Positions 1 through 12,365 of a DNA stretch of 64,000 nucleotides are shown here, in pieces (within the stretch, counting starts at the first letter, position 1; every line of letters begins with the position of its first letter). A program made the translations under genes and the position numbers. The notes beneath the pieces were generated by a model that was given only the letters and a program-made list of their open reading frames with translations, did not search any database and was not told where the DNA came from. The DNA comes from Phycomyces nitens (lineage: Eukaryota; Mucoromycota; Mucoromycetes; Mucorales; Phycomycetaceae), in assembly GCA_022702545.1 (NCBI GenBank), contig JAHRBC010000004.1, positions 310,001 to 374,000 of the forward strand. Reading direction: 5' to 3'.

Positions 1-1974
1 GTTAGTTTAGTAATATTATTTAGGATGTAGAAGTCGTTTTATTGGCCATAACTTCAGTTTTTTATGACCTCCGCCTGTTTATAAACCATTTATATCTGAC
101 AACAGTGATTTTTGAGGTTCTCATTTTGGAAGAGACTTACTACATTTAATATCTTATCTGCCATAATAAGCAATTTAATTACTAAATTCATCGACTGGCC
201 TATGCCTTCCTTTTTTGCTAACCGGCTGAAGGTCGTGGAGAGCACCATAAAAGACAAAAGCTTCATTTTGCTTTGTCTCTTATCAAAATATAGATTTTTT
301 TTGACTTGGTTCTGAAATCGTCTATTATTATTTGAATATTGCTTTTATTAATACTCATAATAAATACTTATTCTTTCAAGTCTATACTTGTTATTGGTCC
401 AAATTCACAAAAGTAAAGAGCCTGGAAATAAAAGCCAACAAGTATATAGGCCATAACTAATGGGTTAATAAAAAAGATCAAGTTCACAGCACTTGGCAAA
501 TTTGTTGATGGATCTAATGATATTGCTTCTGAACAAACAGGTGTATTGCACGCCATCGAATTCCAAAACCGCAATCTTATTTTAAGAGACTGTATATTAA
601 TGCCAATATATATATATATATATCCAATATGTACCTTTTCATAAAGCTTTGGTTTAGAAAAAATATGGTACTAAAACTAGCATTTATATTTCAACAGCTA
701 AACATACATAATGCTATAAAGAAATATCATGTAAGATTCTAGCAATTACTTTGTGATCTCTAGATGTCTGACAAATATTATTTCCAAATTTATGAGACGT
801 ACCCTGACATACAATTAACTTATTATTATAATATCGTTATTAGATTATATTTGAAGTTTAATGATTCATAGAAACGTTTTAAATCAATTATATAATTTAG
901 GAAATCTAAATTATATAATTGTATCTACCACATGCCGTTGCGTCTTTTATAGTAAGATTTTTAACTAAAGTTAAGCAGCCAGAGATTTTACAGGATAATT
1001 GTATATGACACAGCTCACCAAGAGGATGTGTGATAAAAGTAAGAGCAAGCTTCTCGAGAACTAGCTGGTAACAATTGACGTTTGGGGGAACCATATGCTA
1101 AACGCGAGTGTCTCACTATATGGCTGTCTAAAGCACGCAGAAATGATTTAAAGTAACATTTCACGACTGTTGTATACTCTTGACACTTGTCTTGGGTAAC
1201 CAGGAAGCTAATTATAGAACATAAAATACAAGTCCTGTTTCTTAAAACCTTTTTTCAAGACCTTTTCTTCTTCTTCTTTTACTTGCTGTCTTGCGCTCGC
1301 GTTTTCTGGGTAGTGGTGGTAGTGGTGGTGTAACGGATCGACGGATGGTACAGAATACCGGGGGATTTGAAAGGCTTAAATATTCTTCCTAAAAAAGGAA
1401 AATTATCTCGATGACCAAATATCTGACAACAAAATATATGTTACACAGTTGCCATAGTTATTCTTTCCGGATATCATGGAAGGATCCAAAGTAAAAATAG
1501 CGTTCATTGTCTGGTGTGCCTTGCTAGGTTAAATATGATAGTAGTGACAATTTAAGACATAAAAACACATAATCGTCCATATATATACACGTATATATAC
1601 GTATGTACATATGAATAAGTTAATTGGGTGCATATCTCTATTTCTACAACATTAATAATACAGTGGTAATAAAGATAATCAGTATTGTCTTTGGATCGGA
1701 AACCGAATGAATGTCGATGAACAAGAAAATTAAACGCATGTATCTACAATAATAGGACTTTAAGAGAATCCCTTGGCATAGTCTCGATCCAGAAACCCAA
1801 CTATCGCAGACCCGTTCTTCTGGTTTAACCATATATCGCTTGGTTTAGGGTGCTAATATATGAGTATGTTATACATAACATAGGGTCGTAAGCTCAGGAA
1901 CGGCCTAATAAATAAATCAAGTTAATAAAACTACCGAGTTACCTGGTACTTGGAGAAACATGAGGAAAAATACA

Positions 1975-2007
<33 letters not shown>

Positions 2008-2017
2008 GATTTAGATG
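1..2017. other. AT-rich intergenic stretch left of SAP1
   Basis: No convincing gene is visible. The open frames here are short and of AT-driven composition. A short run of (TA) repeats lies near 607-623. On the minus strand around 1243-1350 there is a Pro- then Lys/Arg-rich frame (PRKRERK followed by KRRRRKG) ending at a stop near 1242; it could be the basic tail of a lost gene, but nothing upstream supports it. Confidence 0.5.
1979..2007. repeat. (AT)n microsatellite
   Basis: An uninterrupted AT dinucleotide run directly upstream of SAP1, between the last intergenic sequence and the probable core promoter. It may vary in length between strains and affect promoter spacing. Confidence 0.9.
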
Positions 2018-2140
2018 AAAAGTATTTAAGTTTTGGCAACACACATTAAATCCAATTTTCATCCATTTCTCTCTCACTCACTCTCTCACCTTTCCTCTCC
2101 CGGCCATTCCTTTCGCCCACCTCACAATCCTTTAGCTGTT

Positions 2141-3514
2141 ATGAAGTTAGCAGCCAGCATCGCCACTTTTTTAGCGGTCACCTTATTCACCATCACAGAT
2201 GCCGCCTCTACTTCGAAAGCCAAACCTCTTCACTTCAACCTCGACGCCAACCCTTCGTATCGCCGTAATGCCACTCGCTCCGTTCTCAGAGCCCGTGGAA
2301 AGTATGCCAGCCATTTAACTGGAATTTCAGAATTCTCTCGTCCCGGTGCTGTTGCAATGACCGATTACAAAAACGACATTGAATACTATGGTACAGTCAA
2401 GGTTGGAACTCCTGCCCAGTCCTTTAAATTGAACTTCGACACGGGATCTGCTGATTTATGGTTTGGTAATATAAATATACCCATACATACTTGTGAGTAT
2501 AAATTAAATCGGTTGCACTCGAACAAAATCTAGCTTCTACACTTTGCTCCAACTGTGGAAGCAGCCACAAGAAGTTCAACCCAAGCAAATCCAAGACTTA
2601 CAAGAAAAACAACAGCAAATGGGAAATTAGCTATGGAGATGGATCTTCTGCCAGTGGTGTCATGGCCTATGACACTGTCAACCTTGGTGGTATCTCTATC
2701 AAAAATCAAGGAATCGGACTCGCCAAGAGAGAATCGTATGCTTTTGTTTCTGATCCCGTTGATGGTCTGCTTGGTCTTGCCTTTAACACCATCATCACTG
2801 CTCAAGGCTTCAAGACACCCATGGACAATATGATTTCCCAGAAACTTATCAATAGTCCCATCTTTAGCGTTTACCTCGGAAAGGCTTCTAAGAATGGAGG
2901 AGGAGGTAAGTTTAATTTGTTACTCTATTTTTTCATTCCACATTCTAATAACGTTTAATATTCATCAGAATTCCTCTTTGGTGCTTATAATTCCAAACAT
3001 GTTGGTGGAAAGCTGACTACTGTTCCTGTCAAAAAATCTGAAGGTAGGGATAAATATTGATCTTAAATGTGCAAAGGAGGTATTTACGTTAATTTTCTGA
3101 CAAACAACTTGAAATATAGGTTTCTGGGATATCAAGGTCGATAATATGACTGCTGGCAAGTCTAAAATTGGTTCATTCAGAGGTATCCTTGACACCGGAA
3201 CCACTCTCTTGCTTTTCACCGATGAGATGGCTGCAAAGGTTGCCAAGGGATACGGTGCCAAGGACAACGGCGACGGTACTTACATTATCAACTGCAATCC
3301 CAAGAAGCTTTCTCCTCTTGTCTTGACCATCAATGGTGCAAAGTTCCAGATTCCCGCTGCCGACCTTGTGTTTGATAAGGTTGAAAATGACTGCTATGCT
3401 GGTTTCGGTTATGCTGGTCTTGACTTTGCTATCCTTGGTGATGTTTTCCTCAAGAATAACTATGTGATCTTTAACCACAAGGTTCCCAACGTTAGAATTT
3501 CACCTGTCAAATAA
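2141..3514 (+). CDS. Secreted aspartic protease SAP1 (rhizopuspepsin-like)
   Basis: A pepsin-family (A1) acid endopeptidase of 388 residues, predicted to be secreted. Exons are 2141-2465, 2534-2905, 2969-3043 and 3120-3514, with introns of 68, 63 and 76 nt, all GT-AG. Residues 1-22 form a signal peptide (MKLAASIATFLAV start), followed by a propeptide with the family motif NATRSVLRARGKYA. The first catalytic motif [10 protein letters not shown] closes exon 1, the flap ISYGDGSSASG is in exon 2, and the second motif LDTGTTLLLF opens exon 4. One disulfide pair is expected from STLCSNC in exon 2 and another from the Cys residues around NCNP and NDCYAG. The ATG at 2141 is chosen because it starts a clean signal peptide; an in-frame extension upstream lacks an ATG. 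It is the most diverged of the four left-hand proteases and faces SAP2 tail to tail. Confidence 0.93.
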
Positions 3515-4432
3515 GCAAGTTTAAGTTCCTTTAAGCTTTATACTTTCCATTATTCTTGTATTGTTGATTTTCTTTATAATAAAGAAATTGACTGTGTATC
3601 AATAATCCAATTTTATTTTTTTGTATATGAAAATAAAAAAAAATCAATCAATTAGAAGTAAAGCAATTTGCAAAGAGCAGTATTGTTCGTTTCTAACTAC
3701 AGTATACTTTGAAGATGGAAGTTTCACTTTGTTTGATATAATGTCAATAGACTCAAGGTTGGGTCCAATGAAAATACATGTGTTGATTTAAATACTATAA
3801 ATGTCAATATTTTTTAAAGAAAAGTAGCGGGGTATAATCTTGCCAATATATCTGATGCATCTCTATTAGAGTTGATTTTGTACCTCTTGAGGATTACACT
3901 AAAGAAATGACAAGCGGCCAGTTTCTTAAAAGCTAGCTTATCTATAAAACTGATACTTTGGGCCACGAGGCCTAGTATTTACGTACTGGACTCGATAGTT
4001 TAATCAGACATCTCAATAAAACAGTATATTCGAGTGTTAATAACACCAATTTTATTTATTCTTGATGGTTTTACTAACTGGCGAAATCCAATTGAACCAG
4101 TTTATAACATGTTGCTGGCTACAGTACTTGAAATAAAGAGAAAAGTAAACCAATGTACAAAATATTTGTTGCATATATAAATGTGCGAAAAGTCTATGAG
4201 ATTTCTATATTTAGGCAAAACTATATCTATATTGTTAGTAGAGATATCAAGAGTTGTCAAGGGACATATATTCTTTCTAATAGTGATCATTTATTAGATA
4301 AAGAAAAACGTTATAATTACTAGTAATAAATAAATAAATAATGATTGTGAGAAGAATCAATTAAAAAATGCTGCCATTAATTAATGTTTCCCCAACACAA
4401 AAGAATGAGTCGAGACTATTTGAAATGATCTC
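3515..4432. other. Shared 3' flank of SAP1 and SAP2
   Basis: An AT-rich spacer between two convergent genes. An AATAAA-type signal is visible near 3579 for SAP1. The right end (about 4270-4380) resembles the 3' flanks of SAP3 and SAP4, including the ACTAGTAATAAATAAATAAA segment read on either strand. No other gene is seen. Confidence 0.55.
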
Positions 4433-5796
4433 TTATTTGACGGGAGCAATTTGGAGCTCAGGAACTTCCTGGTTAAAGACAACATAGTTATTCTTGATAA
4501 ATACATCACCAAGAATAGCAAAGTCCATATCAGCGTAGCCGAAACTGGCAATACAAGTAGAACCATCTTTCTCAAAAACGAGGTCGGAAGCAGGGACACT
4601 GAACTTGGCACCAGCAATAGTGAATACCAGAGGAGAGAAGCTAGAAGTATCACACTTGATAGTGTAGGTGCCATCATTGTTGTCAGTAGCACCATAGGCC
4701 TTTGCAACCTTGGCAGCGACAGTGTTGGTGAGGAGCAAAAGAGTGGTTCCGGTGTCGACAATACCGCTAAAGCTACCAAGACTGCTAGAGCCAGCAGTGA
4801 GGCCACTAACATTGATACTCCAGAAGCCTAATACTGTGTTAGCATCTTTGATTTTGATAAATTTAGTTAAGTTATTACCATCAGAGTTATCGACAGGAAC
4901 GGTTGTCAAGGTTCCACCAACATGAGCAGAGTTGTAGCCACCAAACACGTACTCTATTGAAATTCAAGGAATATGTGAGTTGATAATCACTATTCGTGTC
5001 ATATGTTTAATTATGTTGGGTGTATGCATTACCTCCAACAGCAGTGGTGCTGGCCTTTCCAAGGTAAACACCAAAGATAGGCTTGGTAATCAGACCCTGG
5101 CTAATGAGGTTGTCCATGGGGGTCTTGACACCAGAAGCAGTAATGATTGAATCAAAGGCAAGTCCAAGAAGACCATCAACAGGGTCACTCTGGAAAGAGC
5201 TGGACTCCTTCTTGGCAAGTTCAATACCCTGACCAGTGATTGAGAGACCACCAAGGTTGACTGTATCATAGCCAACAGTTCCACTTGCAGAAGATCCATC
5301 TCCATAGCTGATGGACCAGGTCTTGGTGCTAGACTTGTAAGTGCTAGACTTGGAAGGGTTGTACTTTGTCTGACCAGATCCACAGGTGGTGCACAGAGTA
5401 GAAGCTATAAATTGTTATTAGAATATATATGTATTAGGTATATTATAGACATATTAACTTACCAAACCAGAGATCAGCAGAGCCAGTATCAAAGTCAAGC
5501 TTAAGAGACTGGGCAGGAGTTCCGACCTTAACAGTACCATAGTACTCGATATCACCTCCATAGTCAATCATAGGAACAGTTCCGGAAGCAAAGGTAGTGG
5601 GATCATTGGAGAATCTGGCGTACTTTCCTCTGGCCTTCAAGATAGCGCGAGTGGCATTAGGCTTGAAGCTTGGGTTGTTGGTAAGAGTGAAAGTGTGGGT
5701 ATTTCCTGTAGGGACAGTAGATACAGTAGGAGCAGCCTTGACAGCAGAGAATGAGGCAATTGCCAAGAGAGCAGCAATGCTAGCAGAAAGCTTCAT
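4433..5796 (-). CDS. Secreted aspartic protease SAP2 (mosaic copy)
   Basis: A pepsin-family acid protease of 391 residues with signal peptide MKLSASIAALLAIASFSAVKA and propeptide motif NATRAILKARGKYARF. Exons on the minus strand are 5463-5796, 5033-5404, 4879-4953 and 4433-4827. The catalytic motifs are [10 protein letters not shown] (exon 1) and VDTGTTLLLL (exon 4); the flap is SYGDGSSASG. From the 5' UTR through exon 3, including introns 1 and 2, the sequence is almost the same as SAP3. Exon 4 differs: its first half resembles SAP7-9 (VAAKVAKAYGATDN, YTIKCDTS) and its second half resembles SAP3 (FEKDGSTCIASFGYADMDF). Intron 3 (4828-4878) is 51 nt with no stop in frame, so retention would insert 17 residues without breaking the protein. 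Confidence 0.94.
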
Positions 5797-5869
5797 TGTG
5801 GAGAGAAGAGAAAAGATTGAAGGAGATGCTGATGAGGATATTTTCAATTGAGGTACTGATCGACGTGCC

Positions 5870-5876
5870 TTTTATA
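5870..5876 (-). promoter_or_regulatory. Probable TATA box of SAP2
   Basis: TATAAAA on the minus strand, about 75 bp upstream of the start codon, at the spacing seen in the other protease copies. The upstream sequence beyond it is not shared with SAP3, although the 5' UTR is. Confidence 0.55.
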
Positions 5877-8689
5877 CTGTTTTCTTTTTCTTTTCATGAC
5901 CCGTTGTAAGATGCTAGGTATATCAACTTCTATCCCCAGGCTTTGGATATGTAGGTTTACTGAGGAAAATACACAGTATTGCACAATTCATCGACATTTA
6001 CTCAGATAGATAGGGACTTGTGTAATAGATATTGATCAATCGAAATTCATGCAATGAAATTAAATTATAAGTGCAATGTAACTCGAGGATATGTCCATAT
6101 TTAGGCAAATGTCCTCATTTGGTCAATATCGCTTTTTTGGTATTAAATTATTATTAATCTTACAGCCGATTGAATAAAATACACCCTGGGAATAAAATGT
6201 ACAATATACTAGCTTATCTTGTGCAAGGGATTTTGGGAGACATTTTGGGTACAATCTATACATTCTTCACATTTAAAGATCTAATAACTATTTTTTTGAC
6301 GCCATATCATTCGATTATAGAGATACGTTGCAAACCTTGCTCCGATTTATTCAAGGGCTGGTTACATTTAATGGCTTACATATTTCCGCAACCAAAGTTC
6401 CACAGCCACCATCTAATTGACACTGTTTAATTCGCTTTTTTCGGATCAAAAGGTCTAAATAAAGAGAAATAATCTAGGATTGTCTACCAATCATACATTC
6501 AGGCACATAATATATTCTCGTGCATATTTAATACGTTTGTTAAAAAAATACTCCATATTTAGCCATATTCCCGCATAAGTATACCAATGTCCATTTGATA
6601 ATACAGCTTTACCCTTGTATTTACTCTTCATTATTTTTTACCGAGACCCGGATTTTATTTATACGTTTAGTTTAATTTAGTTAAAAGACAAGGGTCTTGA
6701 AAAAAGGAAAAACTATTCAAAATATTTTCAGTAACCGTACCTACTTCCTTATTCACCCATTTGGTTTAATGACTGATATTGCACATTGCTCTAATATCCG
6801 ATCAAAGATCTGTAATAAAGGCCAAGGTTATGATAATAGCAAACAAGGAGCTTGTTTAATTCGTGAATTAACGACAATACTAATATTCATTCAAAATCGT
6901 TTGACATGAACGTACTAGAAGCCAAGTATTGAATGAGAATTGCAATACATTATATTTCTCAGAATTATTAAAAGGGTACTATTCCAGAAACATTTACACT
7001 TATTTATTTTACTACATAGCATCTATTCAGATATGATCAGTACTAAACACTATAGTAAAATGTGTGTGTATATACGGATTTAATTATTAACTTTAAGCCC
7101 ATCAGTGGATTTATACTTGTATTGAAATATATAGTAAAATATTGTCAACGGCAATGTCTTTGGGGTACTTTACATGTTAAAATTATTTTTGAATAGTGGG
7201 TTAAAAGGATTTCCAAGATATAATTTATCAAAGACTAGTTAATGGTCTTAAGATTAATTCCAAAACTCCATAGTGGTTACTTTAAATGATCCAACCAAAG
7301 AATTACCTTGGACTCCCAATATAATTGAACTTTAGAGCCTTTGACAGTACTCTTGGGATTATCAATCTTATTAATAGTATAATATGGCTCCTAAAAATTT
7401 TCATGGATATTGATATATGAATTATTCTCTTAAGAAAAGGGATAAATCACCCATAAAATAATACATTGTAGAGCTATAAGAAAGTCCTTTGTATGTTTAA
7501 ACAAGCGTATGATGATACCTTTCTTTGACTTGCAATTAAGTATGAGTGTATTCGTTATTAACAGATAAATACTTTTATTCTTTCGAATGGTACTCAAATT
7601 TACTTTAGTACTTTACTTAGCCATACCATAAATACATGCTAATATTCATTTAATTGTTAATAAAGTATGTTCAACTGGGCTATAGGGTAGCTCAAATACA
7701 TCTACTCTATATATTTATAAGACTTTCTTTATCAATATCTCATTTCTCAATCTTGCGTATACCCATAATTAATATAAATTTTTAATGATATCTTTTATTC
7801 AAGTAGGAAACTATACAATTTTATTTTTCAAAGAGGTCTACCCTTGATACTTCAAATTATTTTTTATTAGTTGCTCGGACAATTGCTTTGCATTCATCTT
7901 ATAATAAAAAATCATGTAAGTATATCGAAAGTATTTACCTTTCTAACAGTATAATAGGTTATTCAAAATACCTAAAGATAAAGTTTTGAACTTTTTTTGT
8001 CTAGACTTTATATTGAAACACTTAAACGTGTATATTATAAAGACGAGATTGTATGGATTGATTAATCATATATAAGGATAACTGAATATAATTAGTACAA
8101 GATAAAAGGTGTATATAACAAGATATATATTGTACAAAAACCTTGAAAGAGCTTTGGTACTTTGGCGCCCTGACTTGTATGACACTGTAAGTCTCTAAGA
8201 ACGCTTGGCAAATTATCACTTTTGAAGAGATTATGAGCTAATTCCCAAGCTTGTTGTGTCAGTACACCCTTTAAGTGACACATTATCTTATCGTATTGTC
8301 ATTGAAAGACCTGAAAATCAGTTCTTTCTATGTTTGACATGCCTATGTCCCTCGTAATTATATCTTTTAGTTCCAGTGAATTTCTCAGAAAATACTCATC
8401 TTTAACTACTCGTTTTTGTTGTACCTGAAAAATATGTATTTGCCTACAAATAAATGATCATTTAAGAGCCATAATATTGTGGCTAAATGTTAAAGGTCTT
8501 GCAAAACATTAGAATTAAATAAAGAAAGACTCATCCTTATTTCAAGATACGATTTAATGACAAACTAGGACCATTTGTCTAAATCTGGAATAGTCAATGC
8601 CAAAAAAAAAAACAGAATATATAACCTAATCTAGACAAAAAGTGTGGCGTTCAGTTCAAAGTACCATGTTTATGATATTCTGAACCAAG
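5877..8689. other. Long AT-rich intergenic stretch between SAP2 and SAP3
   Basis: About 2.8 kb without a convincing gene. The frame with the most protein-like composition is on the minus strand near 8130-8283 (MCHLKGVLTQQAWELAH start); it has no start context or continuation that can be trusted and may be a gene relic. The rest is simple AT-rich sequence. Confidence 0.45.
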
Positions 8690-9184
8690 AAAGATGTTAA
8701 TTATATGTACCAAAGTAAAGAATTTGCAAAGCAAGATTTTAAGTTGTAAAAAGACAACTCTTGTAGAGACAAAAGAATCTGCGAGACGTGATATTTGGTG
8801 TGCTTAATGGTTTTTGGGAGTTTCTTTTGTGTGATATGAGCTGACATGCATTAGAATTAGTATGCTGGGCTAGCCATATATTTGTTTGTTTTTCCATAAA
8901 TGAAGCAAAGTACTATTCTAAACAAGCGATATTCACTATATGAAGATATATTCCTTGGGATGGAAATCGTTTCTACTGTTACACACATGTACCTTTTGGA
9001 CCTAATGAGTTAACATATGTCGATCAATGTCTGACAAACTGATGTATCAATTAAAGCCAGCATACAGCAATACATTGCACAGACCCTAGCCTTTACTTGC
9101 ATCAGCACAAATGTAAAATACTATAAACTACTAGTCTGCAAAACAAAACCGTTAAATGGAGCCAACTAGGAAGAGTAAAAAAGG

Positions 9185-9192
9185 TATATAAA
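9185..9192 (+). promoter_or_regulatory. Probable TATA box of SAP3
   Basis: TATATAAA 73-80 bp upstream of the SAP3 start codon; the same element is found at the matching place in SAP4. Confidence 0.65.
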
Positions 9193-9264
9193 GAGGGATC
9201 TTAAGTACCTCAATTGAAATTATCTTCATCAGCATCTCCTTCAATCTTTTCTCTTCTATCCACA

Positions 9265-10629
9265 ATGAAGCTTTCTGCTAGCATTGCTGCTCTCTTGGCA
9301 ATTGCCTCATTCTCTGCTGTCAAGGCTGCTCCTACTGTATCTACTGTCCCTACAGGAAATACCCACACTTTCACTCTTACCAACAACCCAAGCTTCAAGC
9401 CTAATGCCACTCGCGCTATCTTGAAGGCCAGAGGAAAGTACGCCAGATTCTCCAATGATCCCACTACCTTTGCTTCCGGAACTGTTCCTATGATTGACTA
9501 TGGAGGTGATATCGAGTACTATGGTACTGTTAAGGTCGGAACTCCTGCCCAGTCTCTTAAGCTTGACTTTGATACTGGCTCTGCTGATCTCTGGTTTGGT
9601 AAGTTAATATGTCTATAATATACCTAATACATATATATTCTAATAACAATTTATAGCTTCTACTCTGTGCACCACCTGTGGATCTGGTCAGACAAAGTAC
9701 AACCCTTCCAAGTCTAGCACTTACAAGTCTAGCACCAAGACCTGGTCCATCAGCTATGGAGATGGATCTTCTGCAAGTGGAACTGTTGGCTATGATACAG
9801 TCAACCTTGGTGGTCTCTCAATCACTGGTCAGGGTATTGAACTTGCCAAGAAGGAGTCCAGCTCTTTCCAGAGTGACCCTGTTGATGGTCTTCTTGGACT
9901 TGCCTTTGATTCAATCATTACTGCTTCTGGTGTCAAGACCCCCATGGACAACCTCATTAGCCAGGGTCTGATTACCAAGCCTATCTTTGGTGTTTACCTT
10001 GGAAAGGCCAGCACCACTGCTGTTGGAGGTAATGCATACACCCAACATAATTAAACATATGACACGAATAGTGATTATCAACTCACATATTCCTTGAATT
10101 TCAATAGAGTACGTGTTTGGTGGCTACAACTCTGCTCATGTTGGTGGAACCTTGACAACCGTCCCTATTGACAACTCTGATGGTAAGCATAGGGAGGCTG
10201 GAAACTACGAGCAAAGTTGCTAATATCCTCTCAGGTTTCTGGAAGATTTCTGTTGATGATGCCACCATCGGTTCTTCGAGCACCGGAAGCTTTGATGCAA
10301 TCATTGACACTGGAACCACTCTCCTTGTCCTCACCCAAAGCGTTGCTGACAGCATTGCCAATACCTATGGCGCTACTGATAATGGCGATGGTACCTACAA
10401 TATTGACTGTGATACTTCCAACTTTGACCCTCTTGAATTCTCCATTAACGGTGCCACATTCAGCGTTCCTCCCGAAGACATCGTCTTTGAGAAGGATGGC
10501 TCTACCTGCATTGCTAGCTTTGGTTATGCTGATATGGATTTCGGTATCCTTGGTGATGTTTTTATTAAGAACAACTATGTTATCTTTAACCAAGAAGTTC
10601 CTGAGGTCCAGATTGCTCCTGTCAAATAG
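9265..10629 (+). CDS. Secreted aspartic protease SAP3
   Basis: A rhizopuspepsin-like secreted acid endopeptidase of 391 residues. Exons are 9265-9598, 9657-10028, 10108-10182 and 10235-10629. The signal peptide and propeptide are the same as in SAP2 (MKLSASIAALLAIASF; NATRAILKARGKYARF). Catalytic motifs are [10 protein letters not shown] and IDTGTTLLVL; the flap is SYGDGSSASG. Exon 4 has an acidic character (ADSIANTYGATDN, YNIDCDTSNFDPLEF) shared with SAP4 rather than SAP2. The gene therefore groups with SAP2 in its 5' three quarters and with SAP4 in exon 4 and intron 3, which points to exchange between copies. The start codon follows a 5' UTR of about 50 nt after a TATA box. All exons are intact. 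Confidence 0.95.
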
Positions 10630-12365
10630 GCGTCCTCCAGCTATCTCGCTCCATTTTTGCTATTGAAGAAAAATTAACAAATTTCAATATTCTTTGATTG
10701 ATCCTCTTTAGCATACGGGTATTCATCTTTCTCCCATTATTTATTTATTTATTACTAGTAACTATATCAATTTTTCACCTCCTAATAAATGATCACTATT
10801 AGAAATGGATCTTGTTTTGGTATATATGTTTTTATTTATATACACTCCTCAGAGTAATGTGTCGGCTCAATACCCGCCAAATCAAAAGAATAACCTTTTC
10901 AACTCTCTTTTTGTATTTTACTCAATTCTTAACAAACAATGTCTAAAGACACATCGGTGAAATATACATCCTTCGATAACAGAAACAATATTTATTCAAC
11001 AGATTTAATATTCTCTGCCAGGGTTTGCCTTTTTAATTTGATTTATATGGTTCTACATTGACATAGAATCTCTCACATACTTCAACAGCTATTTTCTTTC
11101 AGTCGCCACAAATTTAAGAGTCCAGTTGCTTTAGATTTCTTGAAGCTAGTACTATTGTCCTTGTCATACGTCCAGGGTATATTCACAAGTTCTTAATAGA
11201 GCTGAGATCTAGACTATTTAGCGGCCATACTATTACTAGGATACTCTAGCATTTCTTTTAGTCCTCGACCAGCTTTGGATTGCGACAAATAATCTTGTAT
11301 TCTTGGTATATCAGCTCTTCGTTGAAATTTTTGTTCAAACTATTCAAAAAAGGACAAGTCTTCTTTTCAATTTATTGGCATAGACATACTGATTGGAAGT
11401 ATTGATTATTTTCTTTAAAAATTGAATTAATCCTGGCCATAAATATCCTCAAGCTATTAAAAAAACACTATCAAGTTGCATTTTTGGCATAATACGATAT
11501 TTCACGAACCTTTCTCTGGAAAGCGTCATATTCTCGCATTTTCATATTTTGGAAAAAGAATGAACTTAAATTGATTACTAGGAATATGATCTTATTAGGT
11601 TTTTTTTTTAGTGATGAGCGATGAGCGATGAGCGATGTCTAATAGCTTTTGATATTCTTTATATAACTCTGGACTACATACAGTGTGATAAAACGAAATT
11701 TCTATCATACAAATATCTCAACAGATCATAGTCTTGGAGATGTAACTGATAATTATATCTCTCATTTAAGTTGTTATTTTTTAAATGTAATTATAATCCA
11801 TTCTCATTTCATTCTCAAGATGGCGTAGATTGGGCTCATCAAAGATCGTTGAGAGTCATTTCTGCTTTTCTGTAAATTGTGTGCCGTTTTTACTTTTGTA
11901 CAGTTGCTTGGGTAGCTTTTTTGGGCATGTTAGTCTTGGATGAAATTGCAAATTTTGAAATGTCGTTAAGAGAGTCTCTGATAATTAGACATTTATAGTA
12001 ATTTGAAAATTGGTTTGGTTTGCAAAGGGGCCAACTTCTTGATTTGCTGAAACATAATATGATTCGAATGAAAAGAATGACAAAGAGAGAGAATGGTAAG
12101 AATATAGTATTGATATGTTATTTGGTAGTGTTTTAATGTCGGTGAGCTACTAAGGGAAGGAGTCTGTATACCAAAGTAAGGTTTATTTCTAATAGTAATC
12201 GTTTATTAGGAGGTTAAAAGTTTATATAGTTACTAGTAGGAAATAAATAAATAAATAGCGAGTAGAAAATGAATACCCGTATGCTAAAGAAAATCAGCTA
12301 AAGAATATTGACACTTATTGACTTGTCTTCGATAACAAAGACGGAGCAAGATAACTGGATGATGC
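10630..12365. other. Spacer between SAP3 and SAP4
   Basis: The ends belong to the inverted arms; the centre (about 10806-12179) is unique AT-rich sequence. A 7-bp tandem repeat (GATGAGC, about three and a half copies) lies at 11611-11637. A minus-strand ATG near 11930 opens a short Lys/Ser frame (MPKKATQATVQK) preceded by a leader-like sequence, but the frame stops soon and no gene is called. Confidence 0.45.

Larger units (their letters stand above)
8690..10805. repeat. Left arm of the SAP3/SAP4 inverted duplication
   Basis: This 2.1-kb segment, covering about 570 bp upstream of SAP3, the gene and its 3' flank, matches the reverse complement of about 12180-14305. Matching upstream landmarks include the CTAGTCTGCAAAACAAAACC segment near 9130 and its reverse complement near 13840. 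The arms are clearly diverged (scattered substitutions and small indels), so the duplication is not recent. Arm ends are approximate. Confidence 0.8.

Noticed and set aside
1..35. Similarity of the window start to 32885-32925 (GTTAGTTTAG and ATTTAGG blocks)
   Set aside because: Too short and AT-rich to be told from chance by eye.
2033..2140. Upstream extension of the SAP1 reading frame
   Set aside because: It has no ATG, and the ATG at 2141 begins a standard signal peptide like those of all paralogues.
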